In this document: positions 43,645-51,660 of the stretch, piece after piece | Numbering within the stretch: the first letter of the stretch is position 1 | Layout of the letters: each line of letters starts with the position of its first letter | Source: Paenibacillus contaminans | Lineage (GTDB): Bacteria; Bacillota; Bacilli; Paenibacillales; NBRC-103111 | Length of the DNA stretch: 64,000 nucleotides | Direction of reading: 5' to 3' | Assembly: GCF_003285015.1 (NCBI RefSeq) | Contig: NZ_QMFB01000004.1 | Coordinates: 348,026-412,025, forward strand | Notes under the pieces: model-generated | Databases searched by the model: none | What the model was told of the DNA's origin: nothing | The model's input: only the letters and a program-made list of their open reading frames with translations | Position numbers and translations under genes: made by a program

Positions 43645-43902
43645 TCAAATGAATTTGTGCGGCTTTTTGGCACTTTTTTTGCTTTTTAAGTACTTGTTTT
43701 TGTCGTCGCCCTGCTCGTCTTCATCCTCTTTCTCTTCTTTTTCTTCATGATATTCCACGTTCGTTTGACCCGTAGCATAATCGAACGGCGTATAGCGGCT
43801 ATCGGGCAGCGCCTTCAGCTTAATCATCTTCGCCACGATAATCGCGAGCAAAATAAAGATCGGCCCAAATATCCCAATAAGAAAGTACATCGTCAAATCC
43901 AT
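43645..43902 (-). CDS. Small single-span membrane protein (YTPFD motif)
   Basis: 85-aa protein starting MDLTMYFLIGIFGPIFILLA, one membrane helix, then RYTPFDYATGQTNVEYHEEK and a strongly acidic then Lys-rich cytoplasmic tail. The start at 43902 has GGGG six bases upstream; the frame continues to 43983. The YTPFD stretch recalls a small uncharacterised Bacillales family (DUF3951-like, from memory). Function unknown. Confidence 0.7.
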   Translation of the reverse strand: MDLTMYFLIGIFGPIFILLAIIVAKMIKLKALPDSRYTPFDYATGQTNVEYHEEKEEKEDEDEQGDDKNKYLKSKKSAKKPHKFI

Positions 43903-44074
43903 AAACATCCCCGCTTTCCGGCAGTTTTTACCCGTTCTACGTCTCAGCTGTCGGCACGTTTCAGTAATTTTCTCTATTTCCAATCATACACAAAAACTCC
44001 ATATACCTCAAACCTTTAACTACTGCAAGCCGGAGTAATCCTTACTACCGCGGCGCTTCCGGCTACAAGCCGTA

Positions 44075-44105
44075 TAAAAAAAACCGTCCGGAAATCGCGG
44101 ACGGT
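44075..44105 (-). terminator. Terminator-like hairpin upstream of the small membrane gene
   Basis: Minus strand ACCGTCCG/CGGACGGT followed by eight or more T. Confidence 0.65.
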
Positions 44106-44139
44106 CCATTGGTGCATGGCTATACGTTTGCACGTGGGG

Positions 44140-44269
44140 GAGGTAGTGGGTAGGGGCTTTCAACCAATCTTGAAATCGTGTGATCTGGAATTGGTTTTGC
44201 GGGTATCACACGATTTCAAAGGCGGCCCATAGCGAAGCTCCTTTGTAGCCCTTCCCTACCCACTACCTC
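44140..44269. repeat. Nested 130-bp palindrome
   Basis: Outer arms GAGGTAGTGGGTAGGG and CCCTACCCACTACCTC are perfect inverted repeats. Inside, TTGAAATCGTGTGAT and ATCACACGATTTCAA form a second perfect pair. Smaller hairpins (CCAAT/ATTGG and CAAAG/CTTTG) lie in the loops. No coding capacity; 44270-44385 holds nothing else recognised. Confidence 0.75.
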
Positions 44270-44385
44270 TGCTCTTCTTTGCTGCTTTCCCATTACGTCT
44301 TTTCCAAACCGCCCCCCGATCGATCACGGACGTTTCAACCCTCGTACTTCTTACGGTTCTCTCCGCGATATACTTGCTGATGAAA

Positions 44386-44415
44386 CAAAAAAAGAGGCGC
44401 CGCTTATCGGCACCC
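44386..44415 (-). terminator. Terminator of the oxidoreductase gene
   Basis: Minus-strand GGTGCCG-ATAAG-CGGCGCC type stem followed by TCTTTTTTTG. Confidence 0.65.
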
Positions 44416-44429
44416 CCGCATTTCTAGAC

Positions 44430-45512
44430 TTATCTGACCTGCGGCACGTCCAGCCATACGCCGCCCTTCTCCACAGCTTGATGGGCAACGATGCCCGGAA
44501 GCGTATATTCCATGGCGCGAAACACGTCGATCGGCGGGGTTGTCCCCCGATTTAAAGCATCGATAAAGTCGCGGATCAAATAATATTCCGACGTGCCGTG
44601 GCCGCCTTTAGTCGCTTCCGCCGGAGCGTCCGGATCGATCGTTTTGCAGCTGAGGCTTTTAGCCCCGTTCGCGTATTCCTCGCTGCCCTCCAGATAAATC
44701 CATCCGTCGCTGTCATACCCGGCTCTGCCGCTCTCCATTTGCCCTTTCGACCCGTAGAGCGAATAAAAATGCGCGAACCCCGGGTTCCTCGGCGCTACCG
44801 AGCTCCGCAGAAGCTTGATCGTCGCGCCTTTGGCCGTTTCGAACAAGGCCACCTGCATATCGATGCAGCCGTCGCCGCCAGCCGGAATAATCGTTTTGGA
44901 ACGCCCCGCTCCGGTTGCCCGCACGATCCTGTCGTCCAATATTTCCAAGATCGGCCCGATGGAATGGGAGCAATAATGCAGAGGAGGACGCTGATTTCGC
45001 CAATAGGCTTTGCCTGTCGCGGAATCGATGATTCGATCCCTGATTTCATGCACATACTCGCATTCCGCATAAAATACAGTCCCCAGCATGCCGCTCTGCA
45101 CTTGCCGTTTCCAGCCTCTCAAATAGTGAAAATATACCGTATTCTCCGCCATCATGTAGGTCATGCCGGTTTTTTGCACAGCATCTATAACGCGAAAGCA
45201 GTCTTCGATCGTAGACGCAGCCGTTACTTCGCATAACACATGCTTGCCCGCTTCGAGCGCATCGATCGTTAATTGCGCATGAGAAGGCACCGGCGTTCCG
45301 ATCATGACAAAATCGGTATCCTCGTTCAAAAAATCCTCATACCGTTCGAATCTTCCGGAATCCGGAACCCCAAGCTCGCAGCCTGCTTTCTCCAAAACGG
45401 CGGAATCCTGATCGCAGATCGCAACCACTTCGATTTGCGGATGATGCATATAAGCTGCCGAGCGTCTGGAACCGCCCAAGCCGACCAGCCCCATTTTCCA
45501 TTTCTTATCCAT
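44430..45512 (-). CDS. Gfo/Idh/MocA-family oxidoreductase
   Basis: 360-aa NAD(P)-dependent oxidoreductase, probably on a sugar or inositol. The Rossmann motif is MGLVGLGGSRRSAAYMHHPQ; GKHVLCEVTAASTIEDCFRV stands where most members have EKP, so the catalytic lysine region is unusual (CEV instead of EKP). LHYCSHSIGPILEILDDRIV carries the usual His. The start at 45512 has AAGG six bases upstream; an in-frame GTG-type start at 45545 is weaker. Single gene with its own terminator. Confidence 0.85.
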   Translation of the reverse strand: MDKKWKMGLVGLGGSRRSAAYMHHPQIEVVAICDQDSAVLEKAGCELGVPDSGRFERYEDFLNEDTDFVMIGTPVPSHAQLTIDALEAGKHVLCEVTAASTIEDCFRVIDAVQKTGMTYMMAENTVYFHYLRGWKRQVQSGMLGTVFYAECEYVHEIRDRIIDSATGKAYWRNQRPPLHYCSHSIGPILEILDDRIVRATGAGRSKTIIPAGGDGCIDMQVALFETAKGATIKLLRSSVAPRNPGFAHFYSLYGSKGQMESGRAGYDSDGWIYLEGSEEYANGAKSLSCKTIDPDAPAEATKGGHGTSEYYLIRDFIDALNRGTTPPIDVFRAMEYTLPGIVAHQAVEKGGVWLDVPQVR

Positions 45513-45545
45513 GATCGCCTTATCCCCTCTCGACTTTACTCGCAT

Positions 45546-45690
45546 GTTTGTTCGATTCCAATCGTAGTACCACTATAGCAATCGGGCTGACGGAATCGTA
45601 GGTTTACGGTATTTAACCTGTTGGATTATATGCTCATATTTGTAGCATGTATTCGAAAGCAACTAGGCGACATATAAAGTCTTGTATTTT
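45546..45690 (-). promoter_or_regulatory. Upstream region of the oxidoreductase gene
   Basis: No gene. A -10-like TATAGT lies on the minus strand about 65 bases upstream of the start; no good -35 is seen. Confidence 0.3.
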
Positions 45691-45691
45691 G

Positions 45692-45714
45692 AAAAAAACG
45701 CCTTGCGGCGTCTT
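45692..45714 (-). terminator. Terminator after the 87-aa gene
   Basis: ACGCC-GCAA-GGCGT stem then seven T on the minus strand, about 115 bases past the stop of the 87-aa gene. The bases between hold nothing recognised. Confidence 0.7.
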
Positions 45715-45828
45715 TGGTGTACCTTATATGTTTGCGTTCGTGAGAGTACCGTCGTACCGCCCCGCCATGGCAGCAGCAATACGTGTGAACTCATACTCTC
45801 TATGTAGTTCTTTTTACTTAAGGATTGT

Positions 45829-46092
45829 CTACTTGACCCCGTACTCGTCCTCATTAACTTCCGACTGGTTTTCCGGGAATATTTGTTTGATGATATGGGC
45901 TTTGCGGCGTTTGTTATGAATCCATGCATAAAATTCAGGATCCCTCCTGATGTTATCCAGAAAACGGTCTACCACCTCGTCCTCCGACAGCCCCGTATAC
46001 TCGGCATAATATTTGACGACCGTTTTCGTACGGTTGGATATTTGCCACTCCACCTTGCTTTTCAGCTTCTGAATAGGCTTAATAAACTCCAT
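45829..46092 (-). CDS. Small conserved protein (87 aa), paralogue B
   Basis: Paralogue of the 79-aa protein at 18786-19025: TVVKYYAEYTGLSEDEVVDR then FLDNIRRDPEFYAWIHNKRR, with an acidic C-terminal extension (NEDEYGVK). Starting at 46092 aligns both N-termini (MEFIKPIQKL and MQFLKPVQKL) and both have GGGGG-[AT]ACA before the ATG; the frame extends to 46107. Family and function unknown. Duplicate copies within 27 kb suggest a genus-specific family. Confidence 0.8.
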   Translation of the reverse strand: MEFIKPIQKLKSKVEWQISNRTKTVVKYYAEYTGLSEDEVVDRFLDNIRRDPEFYAWIHNKRRKAHIIKQIFPENQSEVNEDEYGVK

Positions 46093-46107
46093 ACTCTGTT
46101 CCCCCAT

Positions 46108-46374
46108 TTGGCTTTATCTTAATCGAAAATATCCGCTCTATCGGCATAACGGTCTTCGTCCGAGCCCAGGCTGCTCATGGCTGCGCTTGCGATCAACCAG
46201 GTATTTGTCCCGGCTGAAACCGGGGGAGCGCAGACGGCGGACCCGATTGTCCCCAGCTAGCAGATCGTATTCTCGATGATCATCATTTTAACCTACGGCT
46301 CTGAACAATATTTGAACAAAAAATCGGAGTTTCTATGATAAAACCTATACAGTACTTTCGGAGCAGTTTTTCGG
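46108..46374. other. Gene-free stretch with GC-rich island
   Basis: The island at about 46160-46260 has a CCCGG-CTGAAA-CCGGG hairpin and is richer in GC than its surroundings. No gene or known RNA is recognised. Confidence 0.4.
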
Positions 46375-46415
46375 TTATTCAAAATAATGTTTTGCATAAT
46401 AAATTGGCGTACATA

Positions 46416-46444
46416 ACAAAAAAACTCCAATCCCATTGGAGTTT
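46416..46444 (-). terminator. Terminator downstream of the two-component genes
   Basis: AAACTCCAAT-CCC-ATTGGAGTTT stem; seven T follow on the minus strand. It lies about 375 bases past the kinase stop. Confidence 0.75.
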
Positions 46445-46546
46445 ACATGATTAGGTCCGAGCACCTGAAAAAACGAAAAACATTCGCTTTCCTGAAAATG
46501 TACACCGGCACTTCCCCCAGCACGAGATATGCCTTCACGAATGACT

Positions 46547-46653
46547 AAAAGAAGGGACTGTCCCAAGGGTAAAACGAGGATTGACCGCCGACGTGTGACC
46601 GGGCACCGTGCGCCAGGAGGCGCACAGTGCGGAAAGCCAGTCCCAAAATGTAA
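46547..46653. repeat. Structured element with GGGACTG ends
   Basis: Ends AAGGGACTG and CAGTCCCAA are inverted; inside, CACCGTGCGCC pairs with GGCGCACAGTG. Possibly a small non-autonomous element or an RNA; the rest of 46445-46820 holds no gene. Confidence 0.35.
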
Positions 46654-46820
46654 ACCTTTAAACGATGCGTCCGCCAATCCGAATCCCCCGAGACCGCATT
46701 TTGTCTCCGTTTACCGATTCAATAAGCTTTTACCCATTAAGTCCTATTCCTATGGCGTCCAACGCTGCATGCCATTTTTTTTCAATCGGCACCTTCCTTC
46801 TGAAGCCGCCTTCCCATTCG

Positions 46821-48581
46821 TTAAATCGGCAATTCAAAATAAAACCGGACGCCTCGTTCCGTATTTTTCACGCCATAGCGGCTTTCGTGTAAATCCAAAA
46901 TATGTTTGACGATCGCAAGTCCAAGCCCCGTTCCCCCGGTTTTTCGGCTTCTGGAACGCTCCACTCGATAAAACCGTTCCCAAATGCTGCCCAACTGCTC
47001 GTCAGGAATCGCTTCCCCTTCGTTTTCGATCGCAATGCGCACATGCTCCCCGTTTTTATCGATCCGCAGCGTTATCTCGCTGCCGGGAACCGCGTGCCGG
47101 ATGGCGTTCATCAAAAGATTAAACAACACCTGCTCGATTTTGGAACGGTCCGCATAAACGGGAAATTCTTCGCCGGATACGATCGCTACCGTCAATTGCT
47201 TATCGCTTAATTGATTGGTCAGCTTATCGACGATATCCTCGGCCAGCTCGCTTACCGTAAAATGGCTCTGTTTCAGCTTAATCGTCTTCGATTCCAGCTT
47301 TGTCAGTTCGAGCATGTCCTTCACGAGCTCTTCCATCTTCTCCGTTTCATCCAAAATAACATCGAGATACCTCTCGCGTTTGCTTTCGCTGATCCTGTCC
47401 CGGAGCCCCTCGACGAACCCTCTGACGATGCTCAGCGGCGTTTTTAATTCATGGGAAGCATTCGAAATAAACTCCTTCTGCATCTGCTCCATCCTCTGCT
47501 TGTGCTCCACATCGGCCCGCAATCGTTCGTTCGCCTGATGAAGCTCTTTCAGCGTATCGTCGAGCGTCTCGGACAGCCTGTTCAAGCTTCGGGACAAGCT
47601 GCCGAACTCATCATGTCCCCCAATCTGCGATTTGGCCGAAAAATCGAGCTTTGCCATACGTAGAGCGATTTGGTTGAGCGCGAGCAGCGGCTTGGCCACG
47701 ATCTTCGAAAAAATAAGCGAGAGCAGCAAAATTAACGCGACGCCGCCGGCTCCGATATAGAAATAGAATAGTTTGAGCGCATCGTAGGCTTCGCTGATCT
47801 GCTGCAAGGAAACGATCATGAAGATCAATTCGTTCACCTTGCCGTCCTGCATTATCGGCTGAACCGCTACGTAGCCGCGCATGCCGCTGAGCGACTCCGT
47901 CCATTCCTCCCGGATCATCTCTCCGTTATCGAGCGTTTCCTTATGGGCGTCCGACAGTGGAAACCATTCGTTAAGCGCAAGGTAGAGCAACCCCTGTCTC
48001 ATGTTCCACTGATTCGGATGAGGCAGCAGCGAGTCCGTGATAACGCCGGAAATCGATTCCAGCTGCTCCGCCTCCGAGCCGCTCGGCAAGCTGCCGATGT
48101 CCTTGGCGCCCTCTCTATGAATGATCACCGGATAAAACAAATCCTTGGTCGCCTCATCTTCGTAATAGCCCTCCACCACGATCCGTTCGCCCCGCTTCAA
48201 ATTCGCCTGCAGCAAATCGTTTTTCTCGGAATCGAACAAGAAAAACAGCGAGATTTTGACCTTAAGGCCGTTATCGTCCTGGATCACGATACGGAATAAA
48301 TTATCGTATTTGAGCTTTCCTTCGGGATTCAGGATCGCCAGCTGGGCCTTATTTTGACTGATAAAAGCAGCCATTTCTTGGGAGATGCGCTGTTCGCTCC
48401 ACTTTCTTTGCTCATACTTCTGCCCGAAGGCGGACAGTTTTTTTTGCATGCCCCCTATTTTCTGATGCTGATAAAACGATTCGAAAAAGAGCAGCTGACC
48501 CAGCAAAACAATGGCATAAAACAATAGAAAAAAAAGCGCCGTAATCGCGAACAGCTTGAACGTCACTCCGCGTTTGCTCAT
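46821..48581 (-). CDS. Sensor histidine kinase (HAMP-HisKA-HATPase)
   Basis: 586-aa membrane kinase. Membrane segments lie near 8-32 and 265-288 around an extracellular sensor domain. A HAMP domain follows, then the H box SNASHELKTPLSIVRGFVEG, N box NLLMNAIRHAVPG, and the ATP-lid glycines GTGLGLAIVKHILDLH. Its start overlaps the response-regulator stop (ATGA), so the two form a unit. The signal is unknown; the long outer domain and adjoining transporter suggest envelope sensing. Confidence 0.92.
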   Translation of the reverse strand: MSKRGVTFKLFAITALFFLLFYAIVLLGQLLFFESFYQHQKIGGMQKKLSAFGQKYEQRKWSEQRISQEMAAFISQNKAQLAILNPEGKLKYDNLFRIVIQDDNGLKVKISLFFLFDSEKNDLLQANLKRGERIVVEGYYEDEATKDLFYPVIIHREGAKDIGSLPSGSEAEQLESISGVITDSLLPHPNQWNMRQGLLYLALNEWFPLSDAHKETLDNGEMIREEWTESLSGMRGYVAVQPIMQDGKVNELIFMIVSLQQISEAYDALKLFYFYIGAGGVALILLLSLIFSKIVAKPLLALNQIALRMAKLDFSAKSQIGGHDEFGSLSRSLNRLSETLDDTLKELHQANERLRADVEHKQRMEQMQKEFISNASHELKTPLSIVRGFVEGLRDRISESKRERYLDVILDETEKMEELVKDMLELTKLESKTIKLKQSHFTVSELAEDIVDKLTNQLSDKQLTVAIVSGEEFPVYADRSKIEQVLFNLLMNAIRHAVPGSEITLRIDKNGEHVRIAIENEGEAIPDEQLGSIWERFYRVERSRSRKTGGTGLGLAIVKHILDLHESRYGVKNTERGVRFYFELPI

Positions 48582-49255
48582 CGGTCCTCCTCTAGCTTGT
48601 AGCCCGACCGGATAACGGTACGGATATGGCGGGCTTCATTGCCGAGCTTCCCCCGCAATTTCTTGATATGCGTATCCACGACCCGCAAATCCCCGAAATA
48701 ATCGAAGCCCCATACATGATCCAGTATCGTTTCTCTGGAAAGCACGATATTTTCGTTCTTGATCAAATACAGCAGCAGTTCATACTCTTTGGGAGCAAGC
48801 TCGACAGGCTGCCCGTCGATGTCTACGCGATGCGATCGCGTGTTGATCGAGATCCGGCCAACGGTGAGGCTCTTCTCTTTGCCGACGGTTCCTTCGACGC
48901 GCTTCATCAAGCTTTTGGCACGGGCTACGAGCACCTTAGGGCTAAAAGGCTTCGTCACGTAATCGTCGGCGCCCAGCTCAAAACCGAGCATTTTATCGTC
49001 GTCTTCCGATTTGGCTGTCAGCATAATGATCGGCACGGCCGAACGTTCCCGTATTCGCTTGCAAACCGTCCAACCGTCCAATTCAGGCATGAGAATATCC
49101 AGAACGACAAGATCCGCGTTTAACGTTTCCAGCATCTCCAGCGCCTGCCATCCGGTTTCCGCTTCATAAACGATCCACTGCTCCCGCTGGAAATAGTCGG
49201 CCGTAATCTCGCGGATCAAGCTCTCGTCTTCGACGAGCAGTACTTTTCGTTCCAT
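48578..49255 (-). CDS. OmpR-family response regulator
   Basis: 225-aa DNA-binding regulator. Receiver domain: acidic pair in LLVEDESL, phospho-Asp in DLVVLDILMPELDG, conserved Thr in IIMLTAKS and Lys in DDYVTKPFSP. The C-terminal winged helix contains LAPKEYELLLYLIKNENIVL and RVVDTHIKKLRGKLG. The start at 49255 begins exactly at the receiver and has GGAGGAG upstream; the open frame extends to 49366. Divergent from the AI-2E transporter gene, whose promoter region it may share. Confidence 0.93.
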   Translation of the reverse strand: MERKVLLVEDESLIREITADYFQREQWIVYEAETGWQALEMLETLNADLVVLDILMPELDGWTVCKRIRERSAVPIIMLTAKSEDDDKMLGFELGADDYVTKPFSPKVLVARAKSLMKRVEGTVGKEKSLTVGRISINTRSHRVDIDGQPVELAPKEYELLLYLIKNENIVLSRETILDHVWGFDYFGDLRVVDTHIKKLRGKLGNEARHIRTVIRSGYKLEEDR

Positions 49256-49426
49256 AAACGCGACAACTCCTCCGAAATACGCATTCAGATGTAAGTATAA
49301 CCGCGAACTGTGTTTTTTGTGTGTACCTTTTTGCTTTAAAAGCGGATACAGACACATAAAGTACACAAGGCGGCCTTATAATGAGCCTATCATGTTATCG
49401 CACCTCCCGACCGAAAGGATGTTTTT

Positions 49427-50464
49427 ATGAATGTTTGGGCTCTGCTGAATAAAAAAGACGTTCGCCGCTTCGCCGTTTTGGCGCTGTTCTGCCTGCTCTT
49501 ATTCGGGCTCCGCAGCATGCTGAATCTTCTTCTGCTCACCTTCCTGGCGACCTTTCTCATGAATCAGCTGCATATGCACGTGAAGCGCGCTCTCGATAAA
49601 ATCGTCAAGATCGACTCCAAGCTAGTGCTTGCCTTGCTCTACATCATGCTCGTTGCGGTCATCGCTTTCGCAGGCGTCAAACTATTTCCTGCGATGATCC
49701 GTCAAGCCGAACAAGTAATCGACCTCGTGAAGCAGGTGTATGAAGACCCGCACGACGAGATGGCAAGTTATTTGCTGTCGCTGCTCGATCAAATCGACAT
49801 GCCCAGTATCGTGAAGCCCGGTCTTGATATGATGATGAAGCTCGGCAATCTGGGTTTGCAAGCTTTTCTTGCGCTGATCCTGAGCCTGTTCCTGTTGCTC
49901 GGCAAAGCCAACGTCATTCGGTTTACGGTACAATTCCGCACCAGCAAACTCGGCTGGTTCGTCTCGGAGGTCGAATATTTCGGCCGGAAATTTCTGCAAA
50001 CATTCGGTAAAGTAATCGAAGCGCAGCTGATGATTGCGTTCATCAACTGCTTGCTGACGACAGCGGCCCTCTGGATCATGGGTTTCCCGAACCTGTTCGG
50101 CTTGGCGCTGCTCGTTTTCGTGCTTGGGCTCATACCGGTGGCGGGCGTGTTCTTTTCCCTCATACCGCTTAGCGCCATCGCCTTCAGCATCGGCGGCTTT
50201 CCTTACGTTATTTATCTGATCGTGACCATCACCGCCATTCATGCGATCGAGGCTTACGTGCTCAACCCGCGGCTGATGGCCTCCAAAACGCATTTGCCGG
50301 TGTTTTATACATTTCTCGTGCTTCTCTTCTCCGAACATTTTTTCGGGATCTGGGGGCTTATTGTCGGCATTCCGACCTTTGTGTTTTTGCTCGATATTTT
50401 GGAGGTGCAATCGCTTGGGCAGCCCGCCCAAACCTTGCCCTTACCTAAGGAACAGGAGGAGTGA
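49427..50464 (+). CDS. AI-2E-family transporter
   Basis: 345-aa membrane protein with about eight helices. Family signs are GLRSMLNLLLLTFLATFLMN at the N-terminus and HAIEAYVLNPRLMASKTHLP near the C-terminus. AAAGGA precedes the ATG. Family members export autoinducer-2-like compounds or exchange ions; the role here is open. Divergently placed from the two-component genes, and its stop overlaps the next start, so it is coupled to the PssA-like gene. Confidence 0.9.
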   Translation: MNVWALLNKKDVRRFAVLALFCLLLFGLRSMLNLLLLTFLATFLMNQLHMHVKRALDKIVKIDSKLVLALLYIMLVAVIAFAGVKLFPAMIRQAEQVIDLVKQVYEDPHDEMASYLLSLLDQIDMPSIVKPGLDMMMKLGNLGLQAFLALILSLFLLLGKANVIRFTVQFRTSKLGWFVSEVEYFGRKFLQTFGKVIEAQLMIAFINCLLTTAALWIMGFPNLFGLALLVFVLGLIPVAGVFFSLIPLSAIAFSIGGFPYVIYLIVTITAIHAIEAYVLNPRLMASKTHLPVFYTFLVLLFSEHFFGIWGLIVGIPTFVFLLDILEVQSLGQPAQTLPLPKEQEE

Positions 50465-51015
50465 TGGCGATGTCCGGAAAGTTGATTCCCGTTTGGCTTA
50501 CGGCAGCCTGCCTGGGAGCGGGGATGGTTTCGCTTCTATTTACCTTTCACGGCCAACCGTTTCAAGCAGCGCTTTCCGTTCTCGTTGCGGCGCTATTGAA
50601 CGTTATAAGCGGCTTATTCGCGCTAAGACGGGAGCCGTCTAATATATTCTGCAAGGAGCTGCGATCGCTATGCGAGCTCATATCGTTCGGCGCGGCTCCC
50701 TCTTTTCTAGTTTATGCAGGCATTCTGCAGGAGCTTCGCACAGCCGGCATCTTGCTGATGGCGCTCTTCCTCATATGCGGAGCGCTGGCGCTGGCGCGCT
50801 TCAACGTCAGCCCTTACATGCCCCGTTATCATACCGGACTGCCGATCACCGGCGCAGGCTGCATCTTGTCCGTTTTTGCGCTTTGGAGCCCCGAGCCCTA
50901 TCTCCAGGAAGAGGCAATCGCGCTCATCGTGCTGCTATCTTGCCTGATGGTAAGCAAGATCAAATTTCCGGCAGTAGTCCGGCCCGGCCTTCAAGCCGAA
51001 TCGAGAAATTCGTAG
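50464..51015 (+). CDS. PssA-like membrane protein lacking the CDP-alcohol transferase aspartates
   Basis: 183 aa with six hydrophobic segments, overall like CDP-diacylglycerol-serine phosphatidyltransferase, including SFGAAPSFLVY. The catalytic motif D-x2-D-G-x2-A-R-x8-G-x3-D-x3-D is replaced: the region NVISGLFALRREPSNIFCKE followed by LRSLCELISFG aligns without gaps but has N, S, R and E at the four Asp positions, Leu for Arg and Cys for the second Gly. It is thus probably not an active transferase. Ribosome site GGAGGAG; start at 50464 or 50470. Coupled to the AI-2E gene. Confidence 0.75.
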   Translation: MAMSGKLIPVWLTAACLGAGMVSLLFTFHGQPFQAALSVLVAALLNVISGLFALRREPSNIFCKELRSLCELISFGAAPSFLVYAGILQELRTAGILLMALFLICGALALARFNVSPYMPRYHTGLPITGAGCILSVFALWSPEPYLQEEAIALIVLLSCLMVSKIKFPAVVRPGLQAESRNS

Positions 51016-51043
51016 GGACTGCCGTAATTTGACCACTGACTGT

Positions 51044-51237
51044 TGCTGCAAGTCGATTTTGCCCAACTATTTGCATACTTTTCAAGGCGTCTGCTGCAAT
51101 AGTCCGACTTTGCCCGCTTGCAGCGCCTTTTTTGCATAGCCGGCCTCTAAAACCGTGCTGCAAGCACGCTAAATCGGACTACGGAGCGGATCGTCCGGTA
51201 CACGACTCATGCAAGTGTGTTTTTTCGGACTACAGCA
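51044..51237. repeat. Palindromic array of TAGTCCGA units, copy 2
   Basis: Two right-facing units (AAGTCGATTTTGCCC and TAGTCCGACTTTGCCCGC) and two inverted units (minus strand TAGTCCGATTTAGCG and TAGTCCGAAAAAACA), as in the array at 12797-12983. The rest of 51016-51660 holds no gene that I recognise. Confidence 0.6.
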
Positions 51238-51660
51238 ACGTTTAGGAGGAGTGTGACATTTTCCATTCTCAAAAGATCTAATACGACTTCAATTCTAAAA
51301 CTAAGGAACGTTAACCTGGTTACGAAAGCAAACACGAATATCGTATTGGTTATGCACGGACCGTGCGCTTAGTGGAGAAAACCTCACCAAAACACGGTTT
51401 TCGGCGTGCAATAGTGAAGTTTGCCTCACGAATAGTAACATTTTTCCTCATTATGCCGATCAGATCTGTTGCACGATCACATGCCTTACATCAACGTGTA
51501 GCCAATTTACTTACCGGTGACCGACATATCAAGTAGAATTTTTCGAAGTTCCCCTCCCCGACTCCATAATTCCTTCACCCCCATCCCAGCACATGGAAAC
51601 AGGAGTTGTAAGCCTGTCAAAGAAAGTGGTAGAATCGGGGAACATAGGGGGAATATCTTC

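Noticed and set aside
46160..46260. GC-rich island considered as a riboswitch upstream of the 87-aa gene
   Set aside because: No match to any riboswitch core I know, and no terminator or ribosome-site switch follows.
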